DNA of 64,000 bases. It comes from UKL13-2 sp038321965. Its GTDB lineage: Bacteria > Pseudomonadota > Gammaproteobacteria > Burkholderiales > Usitatibacteraceae. The notes beneath the pieces are model-generated. The model did not search any database and was not told the origin of the DNA. It worked only from the letters and a program-made list of their open reading frames with translations. The DNA lies in the NCBI GenBank assembly GCA_038321965.1, contig JBBQFL010000002.1, positions 172,608 to 236,607 on the forward strand, in the 5' to 3' direction. The number at the start of each line of letters is the position of its first letter. Within the stretch, counting starts at the first letter, position 1. The translations under genes and the position numbers were made by a program. Below are positions 26,483 through 34,761 of this stretch, piece by piece.

Positions 26483-26585
26483 GATTTTCCAGCAGAGGTT
26501 GGGTAGACAGGCGGACAGCGAGGCAGCTAATTACTTAGCGCCAGCTCTGCCATCGCCACGTCCAAACCTGTTTGCTGAAAGTCAT
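26483..26585 (-). promoter_or_regulatory. Candidate tryptophan attenuator-like leader of trpE
   Basis: This stretch contains a 16-residue leader peptide with four Trp codons, then 52 bases to trpE. GCAGAG inside the leader (26550-26545) can pair with CTCTGC (26497-26492), which lies directly beside the trpE ribosome site GGAAAA. The same leader segment (GGCAG, 26551-26547) can instead pair with CTGCC (26526-26522). The two stems exclude each other, as expected of a ribosome-controlled switch. No U-run terminator is present, so control of trpE translation fits better than transcription attenuation. Confidence 0.6.
26535..26585 (-). CDS. trpL: trp operon leader peptide
   Basis: The peptide MTFSKQVWTWRWQSWR has Trp at positions 8, 10, 12 and 15: four in eight codons, all TGG, followed by TAA. 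Such enrichment by chance is very unlikely, and the place just before trpE is where trp leader peptides occur. ATG 26585 lies 19 bases after the gph stop without a clear ribosome site, so reinitiation after gph is possible. Stalling at these codons when Trp-tRNA is scarce would alter folding of the downstream RNA. Confidence 0.72.
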   Translation of the reverse strand: MTFSKQVWTWRWQSWR

Positions 26586-26604
26586 GTTGAAATCGGGGGG
26601 AAAT

Positions 26605-27444
26605 TTATTGCGGAGCCGCTAGCTTAACAAATTTTAGCGCCGCGGGAACATCATCGACAAATACATCGCAGTCCAGGCCACGCAATTCCTGGCCTTCGTT
26701 ATAGCCGTATGGAACGATGAATACCGGGCAACCCGCCGCGCGCGCCGCTTCGGCGTCATTGACCGAATCGCCGACCATCAACAACTCTGCGGGATTACAT
26801 TCAAAAAATTTTGAAGCGTGTTGCAGCGGCAACGGATGCGGCTTCTTTTCAGGTAACGAGTCGCCGGAAAGCGTGAGTTCAAAATAGCCGCTAAGCCCGG
26901 ATTTTTCCAGCAAGGGCAAGGTAAATTTCTCGGCTTTGTTGGTCACGCAGGCCAGTCGGAAACCCTTGTCACGCAGTGCATTGAGTCCGTCGACCACGCC
27001 GGGAAACGCAATCGACGTTTCGCTGAAGCACTTATCGTATTGCCGCTCAAAATTGGCAACCGCGACTTTCAGCGCCGTAGGACCGACTTCACCGACCGCA
27101 TCCTTTAGCGTCTTGGCAACCAGATTGGCAATGCCCTTGCCGATAAAGGTTTTGATCAATGCTGGCTCGAGTGGCGCAAAACCAAGCGACGCGCGCATCA
27201 TGTTTGCCGCCGCAGCGATGTCACCCGCGGTATCGAGCAGCGTGCCATCGAGGTCGAGCAGCACCGCTTTAATCGGGATGGGAAAGCTGAATTTTGGCTT
27301 GGCGCGAAGCTTGGGTTTCTTAACTACCGCCGCCGCTCCCAACGGAGTATCGGCCTGCGAGCCAATATCCACGGGCGTTTCCACGGCATTGCCGCCAGCA
27401 GCTTCGTCAATGCTTGCGTCTAGCACTGCCGCAACATTGATCAT
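26605..27444 (-). CDS. gph: Phosphoglycolate phosphatase (HAD class IA)
   Basis: A 279-residue HAD phosphatase. The nucleophile motif LLDLDGTLLDT is at about residues 62-72, motif II VTNKAEKF near 165, and motif IV MVGDSVNDAEAARAAG near 220. It removes phosphate from 2-phosphoglycolate. ATG 27444 overlaps the rpe stop (ATGA), which supports the start. That start gives an N-terminal extension of about 55 residues, Ala/Pro/Lys-rich and absent from usual Gph proteins of about 220-250 residues. The rpe-gph-trpE order is common in betaproteobacteria. Confidence 0.92.
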   Translation of the reverse strand: MINVAAVLDASIDEAAGGNAVETPVDIGSQADTPLGAAAVVKKPKLRAKPKFSFPIPIKAVLLDLDGTLLDTAGDIAAAANMMRASLGFAPLEPALIKTFIGKGIANLVAKTLKDAVGEVGPTALKVAVANFERQYDKCFSETSIAFPGVVDGLNALRDKGFRLACVTNKAEKFTLPLLEKSGLSGYFELTLSGDSLPEKKPHPLPLQHASKFFECNPAELLMVGDSVNDAEAARAAGCPVFIVPYGYNEGQELRGLDCDVFVDDVPAALKFVKLAAPQ

Positions 27445-28139
27445 GATTGCACCCTGGCGAGTTCTGCCCGCATCGCATTGATGGTCGCAACGTAATCCGG
27501 CTGCCCGAAAATTGCCGAGCCAGCAACAAAGGTGTCTGCCCCGGCACGGGCGATTTCGGCAATATTGTCAGTCTTCACGCCGCCATCGACTTCCAGCCAG
27601 ATCGTGCGCCCGGTTCTTGCAAATTCCGCCGATATGCGCTTTTTCGCTTCCACAAGCTTCACCAATGCGGACGGTATGAATTTCTGTCCGCCGAAGCCCG
27701 GATTAACAGACATGATGAGAATGAGGTCCACCTTGTCGATCACGTAGTCGAGATAATCAAGCGAAGTCGCCGGATTAAATACCAGACCGGCTTTGCAGCC
27801 ACTCTCGCGAATCAAGCCCAGTGTGCGGTCAACGTGATCGGAAGCTTCGGGGTGAAAGCTGATGATATCGGCCCCGGCCTTGGCAAAGTCAGGCACGATC
27901 CGGTCCACGGGCTTCACCATCAGATGCACGTCAATGGGAATCTTGCTTCCATCGGCGCGTTTACTGTGCGGTCGAAGCGCCTCGCAGACCATCGGGCCAA
28001 TAGTAAGATTGGGGACAAAATGGTTGTCCATGACGTCAAAATGGATCACGTCAGCGCCGGCCGCGATAACGGCGCGCACTTCTTCGCCGAGGCTCGCGAA
28101 ATCAGCGGAAAGAATGGAAGGGGCGATGCGAAAAGTCAT
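27441..28139 (-). CDS. rpe: Ribulose-phosphate 3-epimerase
   Basis: A 232-residue TIM barrel. The opening RIAPSILSADFASLGEE, the metal-binding HFDVMDNHFVPNLTIG, and LEVDGGVKTDN are all present. It interconverts ribulose 5-phosphate and xylulose 5-phosphate. The start is ATG 28139 (MTFRIAPS); the longer frame to 28163 adds nothing conserved. It heads the rpe-gph-trpEGDC unit and is divergent from apaG, with 48 bp between starts, so promoters for both must lie in that gap. Confidence 0.97.
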   Translation of the reverse strand: MTFRIAPSILSADFASLGEEVRAVIAAGADVIHFDVMDNHFVPNLTIGPMVCEALRPHSKRADGSKIPIDVHLMVKPVDRIVPDFAKAGADIISFHPEASDHVDRTLGLIRESGCKAGLVFNPATSLDYLDYVIDKVDLILIMSVNPGFGGQKFIPSALVKLVEAKKRISAEFARTGRTIWLEVDGGVKTDNIAEIARAGADTFVAGSAIFGQPDYVATINAMRAELARVQS

Positions 28140-28187
28140 GAAAACGCTTTCAGGAAGAAGCACATTTTAGCGTGTTAGCATTCGCCC

Positions 28188-28571
28188 ATGAACGAACCAG
28201 AAAAATACGCCATCGATGTCACCGCACAGGCGTTTTACCTTCCAGAGCAGTCTGACGAAGAAAACGACCAGTACGTTTTTGCCTACTCGATTCGAATTTT
28301 TAACACCGGCAAAGTGCCAGCCAAGGTAGTGAGCAGGCATTGGATCATCACCGACTCGGACAATCAGGTACAGGAAGTGCGTGGAATGGGCGTAGTCGGT
28401 GAGCAGCCAACAATCCACCCTGGTGCGTCTTACGAATACACTTCCGGTTCGTCACTAAGCACAATGGTTGGAACGATGCGCGGGACCTACCAGATGGTCG
28501 CGGAAGACGGCACAAAATTTGAAGCCGTGATACCGGAATTCACGCTCTCGGTGCCGCGCGTCCTGCACTAG
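28188..28571 (+). CDS. apaG: ApaG protein
   Basis: A 127-residue single fibronectin-like domain. The blocks FAYSIRIFNTGKVPAKVVSRHWIITD, VGEQPTIHPGASYEYTSG and MRGTYQMVAEDG define the family. ApaG is linked to Co/Mg tolerance and pyrophosphate metabolism, with no settled enzymatic role. It reads away from rpe and its stop overlaps by 4 bases the stop of a small minus-strand membrane protein gene. Confidence 0.95.
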   Translation: MNEPEKYAIDVTAQAFYLPEQSDEENDQYVFAYSIRIFNTGKVPAKVVSRHWIITDSDNQVQEVRGMGVVGEQPTIHPGASYEYTSGSSLSTMVGTMRGTYQMVAEDGTKFEAVIPEFTLSVPRVLH

Positions 28572-28705
28572 TTCTTATGTTCATCGTCTGATTTTGGCAG
28601 AGCATTTTCAGGCGGCTTGGCTTTCTTGCTTTTCGGAAACGTCCACCAGACAATAAACACCGCCAGCGCGAACGCCAGAAACACCTGTGCAAAGACCCAC
28701 ACCAT
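28568..28705 (-). CDS. Small single-pass membrane protein, 45 residues
   Basis: The product MVWVFAQVFLAFALAVFIVW continues into a basic stretch and an acidic, Lys/Asp-rich tail. One membrane helix covers about residues 3-22. GGAGAG lies 6 bases before ATG 28705, a good ribosome site, which favours this short start over the 75-residue frame to 28795. It is convergent with apaG (4-base overlap of stops) and divergent from mltA. I do not recognise it. Confidence 0.6.
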   Translation of the reverse strand: MVWVFAQVFLAFALAVFIVWWTFPKSKKAKPPENALPKSDDEHKN

Positions 28706-28793
28706 TTTTCTCTCCGAAGACCAATCAATATCAGGCTTCAACAGCATGCTATTGCATGGGAATGTTCCAAGCGGTTGATATACTCCCGGCACC

Positions 28794-30134
28794 ATGAGAC
28801 CGATGCAAATTCCCCTGCTAAACCTGATTCATTTTTTACATACACATTTTCGCATTTCTGCGGCCGCTGCGGGCGGCGCTTTTCTCGTCGGCTGCGCTAG
28901 CCCGCCGCCGATCGCGCCGCCACCCATCGCGAAATGCCCGGCCTGCGAGGTTTGCACCGTCTGTACTGCGCCGGTAGCGGTTGCGCCGCCACCGATTGTG
29001 TTCGTCGAGACGGCGCCTCCTGCAGCGCTCGCGGAGCCCGCGCGTGGCCGCCTTGAACCCGCTGCATGGGAGACCTTGCCCAGTTGGAATGCGGATGATC
29101 CGACAGACGCGCTGGCCGCATTCATGAGCAGCTGCACGGTCCTCGGCGAAAAGCCGGTTTGGAGCGCCGTATGTGCTGCAGGCTCGCGTGTTCCGGCAAA
29201 AGCGCGAGCGGAGACGATTCGGCGTTATTTCCGCGACAATTTCGAGCCGTTCAAGGTGATAAACGCCGACGAAACGCAGACCGGTTTGGTCACAGGTTAT
29301 TACGAGCCACTGCTGCGCGGCTCGCGCGTCCGGACGCCAACGTTCAGATACCCAATCTATGCGCAACCACAGGACCTGGTGTCAGTGGACTTGAGCGATG
29401 TCTATCCCGATCTAAAATTCAAGCGACTGCGTGGTCGCTTGGCGGGCAACAAGCTGGTGCCGTATTTTGAGCGCAGTGAAATCGAATCCCGCGGTGCGCC
29501 ACTGAAGGGCCTTGAGCTGGCATGGGTAGACGACGCGGTGGAATTGTTTTTCCTCCAAATCCAAGGTTCCGGCCAGATACTGCTTCCCGACGGCACTCGG
29601 ATGCGTGTGGGCTACGCCGACCAGAACGGGCATCCGTTCCGTTCGCTTGGTGGCGCTTTGATTCGTCGCAACCAGATCAAGGCGGAGCACGCTTCCATGG
29701 CGGGCATCAAAGAATGGGCGCGCCGAAACCCGTCAAAAATCCAACAGTACATGAACATTAATCCCAGCTACGTATTTTTCAAGGAATTAGGCAATGACCT
29801 CAGCGGCCCGATTGGGACGCTCGGCGTACCGTTGACGGGAGAGCGCAGTATTGCGGTGGACCAGCGCGTGATCCCGCTCGGGGTGCCCGTGTTCCTGGCA
29901 ACCACTTTCCCCAATACCAAATCGGAGCTGAACCGGCTGATGGTTGCGCAGGACACGGGAGGCGCAATCAACGGTGCCGTGCGCGCCGATTTTTATTGGG
30001 GTTTTGGTGATGACGCAGGATCGCAAGCCGGCAAAATGAAACAGCAGGCGCGCATGTGGGTCTTACTCCCGAAAGGCTACGACCCCAACGCTGAGCAAGC
30101 GAGCCTGTCAACGACGCCAATAAAGTCAAATTAG
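28794..30134 (+). CDS. mltA: Membrane-bound lytic murein transglycosylase A
   Basis: A 446-residue outer-membrane lipoprotein that cleaves peptidoglycan between MurNAc and GlcNAc with anhydro-ring formation. The lipobox LVGC puts the lipidated Cys at residue 34. The MltA domain shows GLVTGYYEPLLRGSR and FFLQIQGSGQILLPDG, and the C-terminal 3D domain with its Asp residues lies in VAQDTGGAINGAVRADFYWG. A TATACT box ends only 9 bases before the ATG and there is no ribosome site, so a leaderless message is possible. A very strong terminator follows. Confidence 0.95.
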   Translation: MRPMQIPLLNLIHFLHTHFRISAAAAGGAFLVGCASPPPIAPPPIAKCPACEVCTVCTAPVAVAPPPIVFVETAPPAALAEPARGRLEPAAWETLPSWNADDPTDALAAFMSSCTVLGEKPVWSAVCAAGSRVPAKARAETIRRYFRDNFEPFKVINADETQTGLVTGYYEPLLRGSRVRTPTFRYPIYAQPQDLVSVDLSDVYPDLKFKRLRGRLAGNKLVPYFERSEIESRGAPLKGLELAWVDDAVELFFLQIQGSGQILLPDGTRMRVGYADQNGHPFRSLGGALIRRNQIKAEHASMAGIKEWARRNPSKIQQYMNINPSYVFFKELGNDLSGPIGTLGVPLTGERSIAVDQRVIPLGVPVFLATTFPNTKSELNRLMVAQDTGGAINGAVRADFYWGFGDDAGSQAGKMKQQARMWVLLPKGYDPNAEQASLSTTPIKSN

Positions 30135-30184
30135 CGAGGACCGGCAACGAAACAACCATCGTCCCGACACGGCGAAGTGTCCAG

Positions 30185-30227
30185 ATTGAATAACAAAAGG
30201 CCGCGATGCGGCCTTTTGTTATTCAAT
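30185..30227. terminator. Bidirectional terminator between mltA and dsbC
   Basis: Two perfect 20-base arms (30185-30204 and 30208-30227) flank a 3-base loop GAT. The core AAAAGGCCGC/GCGGCCTTTT has U-runs in both directions, so it can end both convergent transcripts. The perfect stem is unusually long. Confidence 0.93.
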
Positions 30228-30238
30228 GAATTTCGGAC

Positions 30239-30967
30239 TTACCGTTTAGCTTCGACAGCCGGCGGCATTTTGGCTGCCACCAACTTGGCTTCAATTCTTT
30301 CCTTTGGCAGCGCGCCGGAAATCCGCTCACCGTCCTCAAAAAACGTGGTCGGTGTACCCGTAATATTCATCTTGCGGCCCAGTGCCAATACCTTATCCGT
30401 AGGCGTCTCACAGGTTCCCGGCGCAGTCGGCGGCTTCTCACGCAACATCTGGTCCTGCCAAGCTTTCAGGCGATCCGTGGAGCACCAGATCGATTTGGAT
30501 TTATTGATCGAGTCTTGGGCGAGGATTGGATAAGCAAAGATGTAAGCGGTGAGATTGTCGGTCGAATTCACATCCTGTTCGAAGCGCTTGCAATATCCGC
30601 AATTCGGATCCTCAAAAATTGCGATGCGGCGGCTGCCGTTGCCGCGAACCAGCTTGATCGCGTTTTCGAATGGCAGATCGTCAAATTTGATCGCCGTTAG
30701 TTTCTGTAGACGCGCTTCGCTGATATTGGTACGGGTTTGCGCATCGATCAATGTACCCAACAACAGAAAGCCCGCTTTTTCATCCGTGTAAAAAATCTCG
30801 CCGCCAGCAAACACTTCGTAAAGGTTGCCGTAAGCAGTCTTGGTAATTTTCTCGATCTTCACTTCTGGATACTTCTTGGCCATCTCATCCTTGATCGTCT
30901 CCTGCGCGCACGCGCCTACCGCAAACACGGTTAGCGCAACTAGTACAAGGCTTTTGATGGTATTCAC
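30239..30967 (-). CDS. dsbC: Periplasmic thiol-disulfide isomerase DsbC-like
   Basis: A 242-residue protein with a signal peptide (VLVALTVFAVGACA). The N-terminal dimerisation domain is followed by a thioredoxin fold with the active site Cys123-Gly-Tyr-Cys126 in FEDPNCGYCKRF, and the cis-Pro loop ITGTPTTFF. It reshuffles wrong disulfides in the periplasm. The start is GTG 30967 with an AGGA site 9 bases upstream; the longer frame to 31045 adds a charged stretch that would spoil the signal peptide. The Cys in GACAQ could alternatively be a lipobox. Confidence 0.92.
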   Translation of the reverse strand: MNTIKSLVLVALTVFAVGACAQETIKDEMAKKYPEVKIEKITKTAYGNLYEVFAGGEIFYTDEKAGFLLLGTLIDAQTRTNISEARLQKLTAIKFDDLPFENAIKLVRGNGSRRIAIFEDPNCGYCKRFEQDVNSTDNLTAYIFAYPILAQDSINKSKSIWCSTDRLKAWQDQMLREKPPTAPGTCETPTDKVLALGRKMNITGTPTTFFEDGERISGALPKERIEAKLVAAKMPPAVEAKR

Positions 30968-31059
30968 GTTGTTTTTCCTGGGTTTGGGTTTTGGATACTT
31001 AAGATTTGAACAGTCCCCGCGGTGTTGGTTCCCGCGTTCGTTCACAACAACGGCGAATT

Positions 31060-32211
31060 CTAGCTGATTGCGTAGTCGATCAAGGCCGCCTTCGCGTGTG
31101 GCAGGTGGTTCAGTACCGATAGCCCATCATTTCGCAACCACCCGGCCACCCTTGACTCATTCTTGTATAGCGCCAACAACTGGTCAGTCACATGGCCCAG
31201 CGCAAACGTCGATTGCCGTATCGCCCGCTCATATTTGCGCAATACAACGAGATCGCCAATCGCCGAAAAATTGGAACGCTCGCTCAGTATCGTGAATAGA
31301 GTACGGGCGCCGGCGAATCCCAGATTCACACCTTGTCCGGCAAGCGGATGAACGGCATGCGCGGCGTCGCCGATCAGTGCCAACCCGGCTTCTACACAGT
31401 GATGGGCCATCACCCGCGCAAGGGGGAAGCGTGCAATGGGTGAAGCTGGTGTGAGCTTGCCGACGGCACTGTGCCCTGCGGCTTCAACCGAGATACAAAA
31501 ATCGTCTTCGCTTAGCGATTTCAACGTATCCGACTTTGCTTTCGTCACAGACCATACGATTGAAATATGCTGTTGCGGCAGCGGCAGATATGCCAGCACC
31601 GTATCTTTCGTGAACCATTGTCGCGCGACATCGCCATGCGCGAATTGGCAATGAAAATTGGCGACAATGCCATCGCTTTCGTAATCCTTGTTGTCCACAG
31701 AAATGCCGGTCCACTCGCGGATTTGAGAATGGCTGCCATCTGCGCCCACCAGCAAATCCGCGCCCAGCACGCTGCCATCATGCATTTCTAGTTCGCGCCG
31801 CCCGTTGCTTGTGCCTAGTGCCTGAGGCACTGCGCCACGCAACATCCGAATGCGATCCGTCCGCACGACCGCCCGTTCCAGAGCGCACATGATCGTTGCA
31901 TATTCGAAGATAGTGGCGATCGCCGGCCCTTTGGCCAGATCGAGTTTGCTCTTGCCGTCATCGCCCCAGACTTGCATCGCGCGTACCGGTGACGCGCGCG
32001 CGGGATCGGGCGCTGCGCCAAGCTCGGACAAAAACGCGAGCGATGCGGGCGACAGCGCGTAAACGCGATGGTCATATCCGTGAGCGGGAATAGCCGTCGT
32101 TGCCGTGCTGCGCTCCACCACGGTCACTTCGACACCCGGCAAACGCGAGGCCGCCAGCGCAAACGCCAGGCCGACCGGGCCTCCACCGACAATGACGAGA
32201 CTTGCATTCAT
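31060..32211 (-). CDS. FAD-dependent ubiquinone-type hydroxylase (UbiF/UbiI-like)
   Basis: A 383-residue class A flavin monooxygenase. The FAD dinucleotide motif GGGPVGLAFALAAS is at residues 9-22, the DG motif is LLVGADGSHSQIREW near 160, and GDAAHAVHPLAGQGVNLGF is near 280. These are the three standard motifs of the UbiH/F/I family. It would add a hydroxyl to the ubiquinone precursor ring. Because coq7 handles C6 and the upstream gene looks like UbiH, C5 is the likely position, by inference. ATG 32211 overlaps the upstream stop by 4 bases (ATGA). Confidence 0.85.
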   Translation of the reverse strand: MNASLVIVGGGPVGLAFALAASRLPGVEVTVVERSTATTAIPAHGYDHRVYALSPASLAFLSELGAAPDPARASPVRAMQVWGDDGKSKLDLAKGPAIATIFEYATIMCALERAVVRTDRIRMLRGAVPQALGTSNGRRELEMHDGSVLGADLLVGADGSHSQIREWTGISVDNKDYESDGIVANFHCQFAHGDVARQWFTKDTVLAYLPLPQQHISIVWSVTKAKSDTLKSLSEDDFCISVEAAGHSAVGKLTPASPIARFPLARVMAHHCVEAGLALIGDAAHAVHPLAGQGVNLGFAGARTLFTILSERSNFSAIGDLVVLRKYERAIRQSTFALGHVTDQLLALYKNESRVAGWLRNDGLSVLNHLPHAKAALIDYAIS

Positions 32212-33371
32212 TTCATTGCGCCAAACAGCATCCGCCTGGCCAGTGCGCGTCGCACGAATGGCAACACATCCACCACCGCCAGCGCCAGCCCGCGCGGGAC
32301 GCGCGTAGCGAGATGATCATTCGAAAATGCGCCCACAAGAAAATTAGTGAAGCCGACGCTACGTTCGACATCGCCATCGCGCTCAAGGCCATATTTTTTT
32401 AGCGCGCTCGAGAAAATCAAGTCGCCGGCACGTTCACGCTGCGCGTCCGCCAGCAGGCGCGCAAGATCGTTCGCGTCGCGCAGGCCGAGGTTGAAGCCCT
32501 GCCCCGCCACCGGGTGCAGTGCCTGCGCTGCATTGCCAATCACTGTGATATTTCCTGCCACGCGCGACGACACCGTGCGCAACCGAAGCGGATAGCTGCG
32601 ACGACCAGCGATCTGCGTGAAACGACCTGCGCGATAGCCAAAGTGCTGTTGAAACGCTTCGAGAAACGCCGCGTCATCAAGCGCTTTCAATGCATCGATG
32701 CGCGCGGGCGAGGACACCCAGACCATTGAATATTCTTTCGCGCCGCCATGCGGCAGGAGTGCCGCCGGGCCTTCCGGCGTGAAGCGCTCATACGCCGTGC
32801 CGCGATGCGGCGTATCGGTTTCAATGTGTCCCAGCAACGCCGCCTGACCGTAATCTTTTTCAGCGATGGAAATCGCAGGCACTTTGCCCAGGTTGGCGCC
32901 GCCATCGGCCAGCACCACCACAGCGGCTTCGCGCATGTGCTCACGGTCAGCCTGCGTAAACCGGATACTCACGTGATCGCCACGCTCTTCAAAGGCCGTG
33001 ACCGCAGCGGCACGCTGGACGGGAATCTGTTGCAATTCCAATTCGGCATCCAGCGCCGTCTGTAAATCCGCATACGTGAGCACGTAGCCCAGCGCCGGCA
33101 CACCACCATCTTCGCGCGTGATCAATGAGCGCCCGAAGCCGCCTTTTTGCGAGGTATGAATCGCATGGATTTCAGTCGCATGCAGGCCCGTGCCCCACAC
33201 GTTGGCCGCATCCAGAATATCGCGACTGCCGTGCGAAAGTGCCAACGAACGCGTTTCGCGCGACGGCCCTTCGCGGGCCTCCATCAACGATACATTGAGG
33301 CCCTGGCGTTTCGCTAGTAAAGCAAAGGTGGCGCCGACCGGGCCTGCACCGATGATGACGATGTTATCCAT
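32208..33371 (-). CDS. ubiH: Ubiquinone biosynthesis hydroxylase UbiH-like
   Basis: A 387-residue flavin monooxygenase. The FAD motif IIGAGPVGATFALLAKRQG starts at residue 5, and GNAAQALHPVAGQGFNLGLRD near 285 matches UbiH (GNAAQ) rather than UbiF (GDAAH). The expected DG motif near 150 reads VVLADGGANL, slightly divergent. The enzyme would act at C1 of the ring. It follows pepP by 19 bp, and pepP-ubiH is a widespread pair. Confidence 0.85.
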   Translation of the reverse strand: MDNIVIIGAGPVGATFALLAKRQGLNVSLMEAREGPSRETRSLALSHGSRDILDAANVWGTGLHATEIHAIHTSQKGGFGRSLITREDGGVPALGYVLTYADLQTALDAELELQQIPVQRAAAVTAFEERGDHVSIRFTQADREHMREAAVVVLADGGANLGKVPAISIAEKDYGQAALLGHIETDTPHRGTAYERFTPEGPAALLPHGGAKEYSMVWVSSPARIDALKALDDAAFLEAFQQHFGYRAGRFTQIAGRRSYPLRLRTVSSRVAGNITVIGNAAQALHPVAGQGFNLGLRDANDLARLLADAQRERAGDLIFSSALKKYGLERDGDVERSVGFTNFLVGAFSNDHLATRVPRGLALAVVDVLPFVRRALARRMLFGAMK

Positions 33372-33390
33372 GTTGGCGTAACGACGCGTA

Positions 33391-34728
33391 CTAGCCGGCC
33401 GTCAACGCCTCCACATCCTTCACCGACTTCGGACAGGACGCCGTCAGATTGGTATTGCCTTTCTTGGTGACGAGAATGTCATCCTCAATCCGCACACCGA
33501 TATCCCAGAAGTGCTTGGGCACGTTATCGGCCGGACGAATGTACAGGCCCGGCTCGACTGTCAGTACCATACCTGGCTCAAGTGAGACCCACTTACCATC
33601 GCGATGCTTGTACGCACCCGCATCATGCACGTCCAGCCCCAGCCAATGGCCGGCGCGGTGCATGTAGAACTGCTTGTAGGTTTCTTTCTCGATCACGCTG
33701 TTAAGCGAGCCCTTGCATAGCTTCAAATCGATCAGTCCCTGTGCGAGCACGTTCACGGCAACTTCGTGGTATTTGCCGAACGGTGCGCCCGGCTTTACCG
33801 CCTTGATGCAAGCGAGCTGCGATTCGAGCACCAACTCATAAATGTCTTTCTGTGGCCCGCTGAATTTGCCTGCAACCGGGAAGGTACGGGTAATGTCGGC
33901 AGCGTAGCTTTCCAGCTCGCAACCGGCGTCGATCAACATCAGATCGCCCTTTTTCAGCGGCGCTGAATTTTCACGGTAATGCAGCACGCAGGCATTGGCG
34001 CCGGTCGCGACGATGCTGCCGTAGGCTGGCTGTCGCGCACCGTTTTTGACAAACTCATGCAGCAGTTCGGCCTCAACTTGGTATTCGAACATGCCGGGCT
34101 TCGCCATCTTCATCGCGCGGATATGCGCGTTGGAAGAAATCCTGCCGGCACGCGCCATGATGTCGATCTCGACTTCATCCTTGATGAGCCGCATCTGGCC
34201 CAATGCGGTGCGCACATCGCGCAACTCCGCTGGTGCCGTCACGCCCATACGCACCTTCGCGCGCACCGCGTTCAGCCAACGTGTGACCGAAGCATCCCAT
34301 TCAGCAGATGCACCCAGCGGGGTATGAATCACAGCCTCATTGGACATCAAATCGGGAATGCGCGCTTCCAGCTCAGAGATGGGATAAGTCTCATCGAAAT
34401 CAAAAACTTCCTTTGCCATCGCCGGACCAAAACGGAAACCGTCCCAGATTTCACGTTCCAGATTCTTTTCACGGCAAAACAAAATTTGCCGTGGCTTCTT
34501 GCCCAGCGTAATCGCGACCACTGCTTCGGGCTCACGAAAGCCGGTGAGGTAATAAAAAGCGCTATCCCAACGGTAATCGTAGTGCGCGTCGGCATTGCGC
34601 GCGTATTCAGGCGAGGTTGGCAACAGCAGCACGCCTTCCTTCAAAATTTTGGCGAGCCGTGCGCGGCGCTTGGCGTGGGCTTTGATGTTCGGGACGACGA
34701 CCGGGATGGGAAGAGTTTCGCGTTTCAT
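33391..34728 (-). CDS. pepP: Xaa-Pro aminopeptidase (aminopeptidase P)
   Basis: A 445-residue M24 metallopeptidase. Metal ligands appear in LMLIDAGCELESYAADITRTFP (Asp, Asp), HRAGHWLGLDVHD (His), TVEPGLY (Glu) and VRIEDDILV (Glu). It removes N-terminal residues preceding proline in the cytosol. The start is set at ATG 34728 (MKRETLPIP); an earlier ATG at 34761 adds a Ser/Pro stretch, and neither has a strong ribosome site. The accessory island begins directly upstream. Confidence 0.93.
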   Translation of the reverse strand: MKRETLPIPVVVPNIKAHAKRRARLAKILKEGVLLLPTSPEYARNADAHYDYRWDSAFYYLTGFREPEAVVAITLGKKPRQILFCREKNLEREIWDGFRFGPAMAKEVFDFDETYPISELEARIPDLMSNEAVIHTPLGASAEWDASVTRWLNAVRAKVRMGVTAPAELRDVRTALGQMRLIKDEVEIDIMARAGRISSNAHIRAMKMAKPGMFEYQVEAELLHEFVKNGARQPAYGSIVATGANACVLHYRENSAPLKKGDLMLIDAGCELESYAADITRTFPVAGKFSGPQKDIYELVLESQLACIKAVKPGAPFGKYHEVAVNVLAQGLIDLKLCKGSLNSVIEKETYKQFYMHRAGHWLGLDVHDAGAYKHRDGKWVSLEPGMVLTVEPGLYIRPADNVPKHFWDIGVRIEDDILVTKKGNTNLTASCPKSVKDVEALTAG

Positions 34729-34761
34729 GGGCGGGGAAATGAGTGGTGAAGGGGAGGCCAT

